Below the pieces are notes generated by a model. It saw only the letters and a program-made list of their open reading frames with translations. It did no database searches and was not told the DNA's origin. Shown here piece after piece: positions 56,801 to 64,000 of a stretch of DNA of 64,000 nt (the stretch's first letter is position 1; each line of letters begins with the position of its first letter). The position numbers and the translations under genes were made by a program. The stretch comes from Brachycybe producta (Eukaryota > Arthropoda > Diplopoda > Playtdesmida > Andrognathidae), in assembly GCA_036925085.1 (NCBI GenBank), contig JAUPFP010000010.1:1527278-1591277 (forward strand). The letters are read 5' to 3'.

Positions 56801-59648
56801 GCCACTTGCCCAGTCATTGACAAGTCACAACCGAATCAAGTCGTGTCACAGGTAAAAAAGCTCGCTTGTTACGAATTTAGGAGTGGAATTTCAATGTATA
56901 TTTACGCAAAAAAAAAAGGTGCGCTTTCAAAAGAACTGTGGAGACGACGACCGATGTGACAGTGACTTACACCTGAGAGCGGCCATAAAAGACTTCAGGT
57001 TGTTGTTTTATCTCTAACCGTAACTAAGGGCGTTCACAAAGAAGCGAGTTTTAGTGGATGCGAGTAACTGCAAAAGTGGTCGGCGTGTGACCGAAAACCG
57101 ACCACTCCCGAGTCGAATCTACACGACAACTCCGAGTCGAATCTATACGACCACTTATTGCAGCTCATTCAATTACACCAGGACCATTTGTCAACAGCTG
57201 GCTGTCAACTCGACTAGTCGGTTTCAGCCACGCGCCGACCACTTTCTACATCTCGACCACTAAACGTCCTTCGTCTGCGAACGACCTAGAAAGATAAATG
57301 AAAAACAAATTTTGATTCTAATAGTCCAAAAGATGTGCTCGTCATTGGTTCGCTCAACAAACTTGTCCTTCAAGTGGACGTATCGAACACGAAGGAACCG
57401 GCTTACGCCACTATGCTCTTCGTGGACATTCCTACTTGGATGGACATTGACCAGCGTCCACCTGCCTGCGAATTTACAATCGAGAACAGGCACCGACTCA
57501 ACTGCATGATTGCAAATCCACTCAAAACAAACGCAAAGGTAGCCCTTAAGCTTTAAATAGAAACTGTCAAACCTTTGAAGACTCATTTTATTCTCTAATT
57601 AGGTCAGTTTGAATCTAAACTTGAACCTACGGCGGATTCCCATCAGAAACGGAGAACTGTTTCTAAACATAAGCACCAGTTCAGACAGTTATGAAGACGA
57701 AAGAGAACGGTTCGATAACTACGCTTCGATCACCGTTCCGGTTCAGGTGGTTGCCGACGTTTTTACTCTCGGGTAAACTGTCATATCTCTCCGCTCGGTT
57801 CCGACTTGAATATCTTTCTCAAAAACAAATACGGTTTCAGAGTGACGTTAAACGAACAGATTTTCTACGACCACGATGCCGAAGGCAAAGTGAAGGAAAC
57901 CGAAACGGCCAATTTCTCTCACGTCTACGAAGTGTTCAACATCGGACCGAGTCCGGTCCAGTTAGTAACGATCCAACTTCAATTTCCGTCGAGATCTTTA
58001 GACGGACGGATCCACTTCATGGACATTATTGGATTAGACGTAAGCTGGGAGCTCTGGCCCCACCTTCAACCCTTTCCATCCACCTTTAAGTGTAATCAGT
58101 TTTTATATATTATACGATCGATTCCGTTTCTATCCGCAGAAGAGAGACGGATCGAGAGGCGCCGTGTTTGGAACGTGCGAAGGTGAATTCGGAAAGGGAT
58201 CTCGGCCAACAGCCGGTCCGTCCGAAACGGAAGGAGCGACCCTGTTACCCATCGATGACATTACGACGATGCCTCCGATGCGTAAACGAAGAGACGCTGA
58301 TAGCTACGAAGGAGCAAAAGGACTATTGGTTTCCAACTTGAATGAAACAACCGAAACGACGGATTCGACAAAATTGCGACAAGAAAACATGAAAGTGGTT
58401 AGTAACGTCACGATTAAGTTCGAGAGATTCCAACATTTGGTTAACTAATACGAGATAACTAATTAACGAACGCGCAGGATTGCAGTACGACACTTTGCGA
58501 AACAATTTCGTGTACAGTGGGTCCTTTCGAAAAGGGGAGCAGCGTTCAGATTACGATGCACGCATCGATACGAGTCTACAACCTCAAAAGTTTAATGGTT
58601 TGAACACTGAAAACTTACATTCGCTAACTTATAGAAAGAGAACGGTATTTAATAGACTTACTTGAGTTGTTTTTTGGACGAATCGTAGAAAAAAAAAGAA
58701 GTGGCCGACATCTTCACTTCGGCTCGAGTCTTCGTCAATTCGACGACGGACGTTCAACCTAACAAGCACAAATCGGACATTGCATTCGTAAGCCAAAACT
58801 GCAAGGAAACTTACTCAGAACGAAGGATTAATTAAGAGATATTTTTTTTAAAAAAAACAAGGTTTCTTCCGAATTGAAGCCAGGTGGGCCACCGTTACCT
58901 AAAGAACTTGCCAGTTGGATCATTCCAGTGAGCATCATAGGGGGTCTCCTCTTACTCGTACTCATCATAACCGCGATGGTCAAAGTAAGTGAAAATAAAA
59001 CCACTTTACAACACCAAACTCCGATAAAACAATAGTTCTAAAAGGAATCTTAGGTCTTCGGAGCTCTTGATAAGCAAGAGAGGCTCTTATACTCTTATGT
59101 TATGGCTCTATACGAGAAACTGTGCCCCCTTATTAATGTGGGAGGGAACTTCTTGAGTACTTAGCGGCTTAGCCCCCTTGAATGAGTAAACTGTGAGTTT
59201 ACTCATTCAAGGGGGGCTAAGCCGCTAAGTACTCAAGAAGTTCCCTGCTGTAAAACGTATAATCGTTTCACAGCAAGCGTTTTGTGGGTAAATGAGACCC
59301 GTTTAGATAAGAGAACCCCGTAATGGGTAATTATACCCTATTAAGTGTTAGAGGAAGTATTTTATTTGTAAATGGGAGCCCCAATGACGAGCCAAAACGT
59401 CGGCCCACCTTTGACTTATAATCATAGAAAAACCAGCTTCAAAACGTGCCCTTCTTCTTCCCTTAGTTTCTGCAATCCCCTTTTGCTTTTTCAAATCCAA
59501 GATACTTACGATGTTTTCTTGCTTCTTTTCAAACGCGCAGATGGGTTTCTTCCGACGTCAAACTAAAGAGGAAATGGAACGAATTTTACACGGTGAACAA
59601 AACTCTTCACTTATGAACACAAACGGAAGCGGAAATACGACTAATTAG
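47893..59648 (+). CDS. Integrin alpha subunit, complete, 24 exons
   Basis: Single-pass adhesion receptor that pairs with a beta subunit to bind matrix. Exons: 47893-48083, 49172-49299, 49372-49487, 51111-51237, 51377-51450, 51848-51896, 55017-55225, 55302-55376, 55466-55603, 55653-55779, 55855-55946, 56027-56117, 56189-56392, 56460-56623, 56714-56851, 56919-56998, 57325-57538, 57603-57772, 57841-58039, 58140-58397, 58478-58597, 58689-58787, 58862-58984, 59541-59648. Phases agree throughout; 1097 residues, a normal length. A hydrophobic signal peptide starts it. FG-GAP propeller repeats fill about 35-490 ([48 protein letters not shown]). Cation loops lie at about 336-344 (DLTKDGLDD), 404-412 (DVNMDGYQD) and 465-473 (DIDDNHYPD). 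No I domain is inserted. [11 protein letters not shown] lies at about 645-655 and the furin-type RKRR at 910-913. The membrane span is at about 1040-1061 and GFFRR at 1064-1068. The acceptor of exon 10 and the donor of exon 21 were chosen by phase and are the weakest. The PS2/alpha-V-like class is likely but not proven. Confidence 0.95.
49620..49860. repeat. Family A MITE fragment in integrin intron 3
   Basis: Carries AAAAAGTTGATTTTCAAAAC and CTTTTCTAGTTTCAAGTTCC, a decayed right arm. It lies just downstream of exon 3. Confidence 0.45.
50240..51015. repeat. Several family A MITE pieces in integrin intron 3
   Basis: A left arm with AAACTAGAACTAGAAGGGCA near 50600 and a right arm with GAGCTATACCATTCTAATTT near 50722 are followed by two extra tails. 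These carry AGCTACCCTTCTAGTTTCTA near 50840 and the same text again near 50939, each followed by TTCTAAAAGACA. It looks like a tandem amplification of the right end. Confidence 0.7.
52085..52275 (+). pseudogene. LINE fragment in integrin intron 6
   Basis: The plus strand, with a frame change, gives MLDELQWES followed by [14 protein letters not shown] and [11 protein letters not shown]. These match in order the SVSSMLQELEWE, RRNEQSLALLGRFL and LLNGLLTRNPR text of the LINE tail at 40879-41338, on the other strand. Same family, more diverged, inactive. Confidence 0.7.
53215..53911. mobile_element. hAT MITE in integrin intron 6 with 8-bp target duplication
   Basis: Terminal inverted repeats CAGTGGCGTAGCTAGG and (inverted) CACTGGCGTAGCTAGG are flanked by the 8-bp direct repeat ATTCTAGT (53207-53214 and 53912-53919). 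An 8-bp duplication and CAG-type ends point to the hAT superfamily. The 697-bp interior is itself built of inverted segments: GGAAGGTTAGGTTTAGTAAAA with its partner near 53600, and GAAAGTCGATTTTTATTTGA with its partner near 53800. It encodes no transposase. C runs lie at 53266-53277 and 53857-53873. Confidence 0.9.
57026..57286. repeat. Foldback MITE in integrin intron 16
   Basis: AAAGTGGTCGGCGTGTGACC at the left is nearly inverted at the right (the inverse reads AAAGTGGTCGGCGCGTGGCT). The outer AGGGCGTTCACA and its partner near 57275-57286 pair too, as does TTTAGTGG. A direct pair of CGAGTCGAATCTA words lies in the middle. No protein. Confidence 0.75.
59144..59245. repeat. Near-perfect 50-bp palindrome in integrin intron 23
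   Basis: Left arm 59144-59192 and right arm 59196-59245 are exact inverses except for one extra base in a C/G run, around the 3-base loop GTG. The arms start GGGAACTTCTTGAGTACTTA. In RNA this would form a very stable hairpin just upstream of the last exon. Confidence 0.95.
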
Positions 59649-61590
59649 AACACACGAAAATGATAAATAGAAGAAAAGAAAAACGGTTTAGAAACTCACC
59701 AAAACGTTGACATTTTTAAAAATAACATTGAAATATCGCGCGGCCGCCTCAACTTCTTCTAAAAAGTCACATTTCCAACCGGAAACAGATGGAAGAATGT
59801 GAAGAGGTGTCGGCGAGAATGGCGCCACCTAGGAACAATCACTGTCTCTACACAGCACACATGTACAGGGTGATTCAAAACTCGCACTCAACGTATGAAT
59901 GTACAAAGTGTGCCAAAAAAAAAATAACGCAACCATTTGTATACTTACGTTGCCCTTACAGAAGAAGCTTTTGATGTCAGTTGAATTGACAAAGATTTAG
60001 GATTGTGTCTGTTAAACTGTTGAAAATATTTGTTATTACCCACTTTTTATAAGAAAAAAAAAATAACAATCCTAAATTTTTCGTTAATCCCTCTCACGTC
60101 ACAAACTTCATCTAAGGGCAATGCAAGTATAATAGACAAACATTTTCAACTGGTTGGGGTTTTTTTTAACAATCTGTATAATTGTGTTTTTTTTTTCGAT
60201 TACGAGCCTTTAGCCTCCAAGCAAAATCGGTGGAGTTATATAGATTGTGCCAAAACAACACAGTAAGGCGAAAGAGGTGCACAAATTCGTGCATAGAGAG
60301 GCTAAACGGTTCCTAATCAAAAGAATTTCCATATAATGTGATATGCAAAAATGCCCGCTTATGGCACAGAAATTTTGGGTATTATTTCGATTAGAATCCA
60401 CTAGCCTCCAAGCTAAATCTGTAGAGTTGTTCTATAGGTTGTGTCGAAGTTGTGCAATAGTTTGCCACTACATAGAGACAAAGTCACTTCTAATCGAAAG
60501 CATTTCTGAAATTTCTAATCATACTGTGTTTTTGGACGTGCGACTCAATTTTTTTTTATTAAATAAAACCTTGCCAATAATATTAATTAAAAATTAGAAG
60601 AAGAAAAATTCGTAATTTATGGTATATTTGTCATTTTGCTCCCCGATTTAAATTATTTTTCCTTTATATTAATAATACATTTTATTTTTTAATAAAAATG
60701 GTTTTTTAAATAAAGAGCGATTTCAAGTTTATATTTTCAAAAATAAAATAATCACATGTTCAACCACAAGAAGAGAAAGAAAAAAAACACGAAATAACAA
60801 AAACACAAATTGAAATCAATTAAAAAGACATTTCACTTTTTTGTTGCAAATACTGTAATAGAATTTACAGCCTTACACAATTCTAATAATTGATGCTTTG
60901 GAAGATTTTATAAAATCGCAGTGGAAATTTCTAATGCTGGCACCAAACTTGAACAACGGGCTCAACAATTAACAAATGCTGCCGCTCTTACGCAAGGTCC
61001 TCGTGCCTTAGATAATCAACATTCCTTGTAATTAACCAATAGTAAAGCTTGGTGGTAAATGTGTGCCACAGAGTTTAGCGCTTGTTTGAAGGTTTTTCGC
61101 TCTTGATCATTTTAATACAGTTTCTTGTTAACACTTCTTTAGATTTAGGCAGTTTGTTCACTCGCCACCTCCTTGTAATTTATTTGAGTAGTTAATTGGA
61201 TATTATTCCGACCAAACACCGACATCACAATCACTTTCCTTTTCTTTTTTTCTATCACACTTTCTTTCAAATCACAACCTGAAACAAAGTCGACTTATGC
61301 AAGTTCTCCACTTGAATTTAAGTTAGTTACTGTCAAATATAAAATATATTCATCTTCCGTTCAGAAGTCGCCAACATAACTACGACTATTGATCCGATCT
61401 TCGGCACATCTTGACGTCTGTGAATCGTAACGCCTTGATGAAAGCAATTTTAAACAATAATGAGTAACAAATCAGAAAAGTCGACCTGTTACACAAATTA
61501 TTATTAACCTGTCACTTAATCCGTAATTGAGGCCACTCCTTCCCACTTTAATTACATTAAATGGTTATAAAAAAAAATTTGAGTGTCAAA
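59649..61590. other. Intergenic DNA between integrin and Dscam-type genes
   Basis: Contains the integrin 3' UTR by position, with AATAAA signals near 60564, 60690 and 60711. A mariner-type end ACAGGGTGATTCAAAACTCG lies at 59865. The words TTAGCCTCCAAGC and GTGGAG/GTAGAG with GTTATATAG/GTTCTATAG occur twice (60211 and 60403), an imperfect direct repeat of about 190 bp. No gene is seen at 60600-61590. Confidence 0.5.
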
Positions 61591-61929
61591 CTAGACTATA
61601 GTGACTAGTAAAATATCAATTTTATAACTACTGTCTTCCAAAGTGGGTGCTGTAGGTTGCTCTTGAAGCACATAATGAGTTGCGCCACCGCTCCTTCCTT
61701 GGCAATTTCGCTTCACACTTCTAGAATAACATAAAATTTGAAATAAGTATAAGATTTGTGCGGGAAAAAAAACTATATGTTTGCCTGTCGACGGCGGAGC
61801 AACCATTTAAATGTTGCATGGAAAGCAGGAAATTGGGATCGCCTCGGTCGAGAGTGCCCCAGTCGGTGTCTGGTGACGTATCCTCGTTCGACGTACTCGA
61901 CTCCGTACCGTGATATAGCAGATCGGGAA
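61591..61929 (-). CDS. Possible last two exons of the Dscam-type gene
   Basis: Exon 61929-61785 encodes about 48 residues including TSPDTDWGTLDRGDPN. Exon 61720-61591 encodes 42 residues (QPTAPTLEDSSYK near its middle) and a stop. They join in phase if the intron uses a GC donor (ACAG/GCAAAC). The first exon enters in phase 1 while the exon at 62807 leaves in phase 0, so at least one exon between them is missing from my model, or a boundary is wrong. They may be the cytoplasmic C-terminus; no conserved motif proves it. Confidence 0.35.
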
Positions 61930-62806
61930 CTAAGATCACACATGTCACTATAAAAATTCGAAATAACTGATAATAATCGAAAAGCAATATGAATTTACCA
62001 TTAGGTTCTAGCGAAAGATGGTGCACCGAGCCCGTAACTACATGGTGTGGTCTTTGACAGCACTCTTAAAACAGTTAAGGTGGTGTTAAAAGTATAAACA
62101 CCTCTCGAACTCAAATTATCAAAGGGTGGCTCAATTCCTTTGGGGCATTTTGTGACATTGATATCTTTCAAAATAAGCTTTTTATGTGAATTTCGTAAAT
62201 TAAAGAGCAATTTTATGAAAATTTAAATAAATAAAAAAAACTCATTATAAATATAAAAAAATTCCGATTTAAATCAAACAAATCTGATTTTTTTTTGGAT
62301 TTTTTTTCTTAAAAAAATCATGATTTTCATCCACCCTGATATATGAGTTCGAAAATCACCTGTTCACAAATCACAAACAAAACATTGACTATCTAAATTA
62401 TTCAAACAATCCATACCTATTTCTTCATTTGATGAATGAATATTAAATTCTTTAATTTCATCTTTCTTTACATCTGGATACAAAGCTAAAGAACTAGACT
62501 AATAAAAATAAAAAAAATACATAAGAATAAAGCTGTACATTTATTAAATTGTGATCACATTGGCAATATTTAAAGCAACATTAACTGCAATGTGTTCTTG
62601 AATTAATATCAATTACCTGTGTGATAATACTCTTGCAAGAATAAAGTGGTTTCTTACAAGAAACGCTCATCTTCGTTTTTTGTTACAAGAAACTGTGCAA
62701 GATTTAAAGCAATATTTGACTTATTTCTTGCACGGAATCTTGCGAGAAAAATAGCTAGTGTGATCGCCACTTCACCACGAAGAAAAATTGAAAAAATATA
62801 TCTTAC
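61930..62806. other. Probable intron of the Dscam-type gene with repeats
   Basis: Contains a family A MITE piece at about 62078-62190 (AACACCTCTCGAACTCAAATT, TGATATCTTTCAAAATAAGC), an AAATCATGATTTTCATCCACC stretch related to 14470, and dispersed repeat B at 62530-62775. An undetected small exon may be here. Confidence 0.4.
62530..62775. repeat. Dispersed repeat B, copy 2
   Basis: Ordered word matches to 44086-44325, including TCTTGAATTA, GTGGTTTCTTACAAGAAAC, GCTCATCTTCG, TTGACTTATTTCTTGCA, ATCTTGCGAGAA and GATCGCCAC. It lies a few tens of bases downstream of a Dscam exon donor. Confidence 0.7.
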
Positions 62807-64000
62807 AGCCTTGAGCGGTAGCTCGTGCCAAGTAGAGGTGTGCAAAGGTTTAGACCCATCCGGTATTCTGTAAGTGGCATACGGAGTGATATCGTCTTCG
62901 TACCCTAAATAAACATAATGACAAAATATTTTTAAAAATATGAAACCAACAAAGGACGAAATAAATCTCGACCTTTCGTGCATTCCGAGGGAAGATTAGG
63001 ACAACCCTGGTTTCTTCCTGCTAGATAATTGAATCCATGTTTGGTGTATTCGTGGTTTCGCAAATCGGTATTTCGAGCACCATCTTTATAAATTTCGGAA
63101 TCTCCGGCCTTTTCCGTCGCAGAATAATCACCTTTAAATACAAAACATACTTTTAAGTTATTTTTATTTTGAAGTAAAAACAAAGAAAATATTTATGTAA
63201 CCTGCGAGGTTTCTGTCAATCTGCCTTTTTCGAAGACACAGACAAACAGCATACACAACAACTATAACAATCAAACTCAAGACAGCCACGAAAACAGACA
63301 GAATGAGTTTAAAATCGAGAAAGAAAGGCACTTCGGGAGTTTGACCAGCTTCATCTTTAATCAGATTAGCTGAGGAAAGATGTAAAAGTATTTAATTCGT
63401 ATTACGAGTGAATGTAATTGCATAATTAGCAATTCCTCGAACCATCGGCATGTTCTGTGCCTTGCATGTGAAACTCATATTTTGCAGTAGTTGAGCCCGC
63501 ACTGTTATGTGCGGTTATACGTAGTTGATAAAGAGGTCCAGGCTGCAAATCAGGCAACATAAACAACTCTCTCTGCGGCTTTATGTTGTTCGATACCAAA
63601 ATCCAGCTCTGACTTGACTGCTCTTTATATTCGATGATGAAATAAAGAATCTCGCAGCCACCATCATCCCAAGAGTTCAAATTTAACGTGACGTACTTTG
63701 GAAAACTTTGCAACAAGTTTTCTTTGGTTGGCACAGCAGGAGCTTTCAAATGATAAATAAGCAAAATCAGATTCGAGCATTCGATCACTTAAAATGCCTT
63801 ATAGAAATCCGCAATGCTTACCGGCGCCTTTCGTTCGAACTGTCAGAACTTCCGACGGTTCTCCAGGTCCTAGTTTATTCGAGGCCACAATGTATAACTG
63901 ATATTTAGTTCCACACCATAACATATCCATAACATAAGAACCGGTTTCGGAATCTATATCAACACTCTCCCACTCGCCGTATTCACGTTTAAAGAACAAT
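62807..64000 (-). CDS. Dscam: Dscam-type cell-adhesion receptor, 3' part (partial)
   Basis: Five exons on the minus strand with agreeing phases: 64000-63822 (continues beyond the window), 63742-63443, 63369-63202, 63131-62973 and 62904-62807. The first ends a fibronectin III domain (YQLYIVASNKLGPGEPSE). The second is a whole fibronectin III domain with the Dscam-like text SWDDGGCEILYFIIEYKEQ and YQLRITAHNSAGST. The third holds the membrane span (FKLILSVFVAVLSLIVIVVV) followed by the basic stop-transfer RKRQ. The last two encode the start of the cytoplasmic tail, with GYEDDITPYATYR, a Dscam-like motif. Dscam proteins guide neurons by homophilic binding, and in some arthropods also act in immunity. 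The Ig domains and any alternatively spliced clusters lie outside. The donor at 63443 is weak but fits the phase. Confidence 0.9.

Noticed and set aside
58601-58650. 10-bp micro-exon between integrin exons 21 and 22
   Set aside because: An AG...GT pair is present near 58636-58645, but including it breaks the reading phase into exon 22.

Overview
The window looks like nuclear DNA of an invertebrate animal, most probably an arthropod. It is AT-rich, full of microsatellites and small transposons, and has spliced genes with GT-AG introns. A short interstitial run of TTAGG (the usual arthropod telomere unit) and a Dscam-type gene fit an arthropod; this is inference, and no species can be named from the sequence alone.

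Layout. Positions 1-15800 hold no gene I can support: an ACTCTCA/CAAGTGT minisatellite, many copies of a foldback MITE (called family A here), a solo LTR nested in one of them (2520-3381), foldbacks, mariner-like and hAT-like MITEs and long microsatellites. Positions 15801-26802 are one full-length Ty3/gypsy-type endogenous retrovirus on the minus strand, with two nearly identical 1.2-kb LTRs, a 4-bp TGAT target duplication, PBS, PPT, gag, pol and an env whose layout resembles the Gn-Gc glycoproteins of phlebo-like bunyaviruses. Its gag-pol junction and the 3' end of pol carry reading-frame breaks, and env has no ATG of its own but follows a splice acceptor. Positions 26803-47892 are again repeat-rich: MITEs, a decayed Tc1/mariner-like transposase, a LINE 3' tail, a tandem trimer and a CGCCAAA tandem/foldback element around TTAGG. 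One isolated candidate exon lies on the minus strand at 39206-39314.

Positions 47893-59648 (+) hold a complete integrin alpha gene. I could place 24 exons with consistent splice phases, giving 1097 codons plus stop: signal peptide, seven-bladed propeller with three cation loops and no inserted I domain, an RKRR cleavage site, one membrane span and a GFFRR tail. At the right edge (about 61591-64000, minus strand) lie the last exons of a Dscam-type cell-adhesion gene: two fibronectin III domains, the membrane span and cytoplasmic exons. The two genes converge across about 1.9 kb. Both encode single-pass adhesion receptors; nothing in the sequence shows that they are co-regulated.
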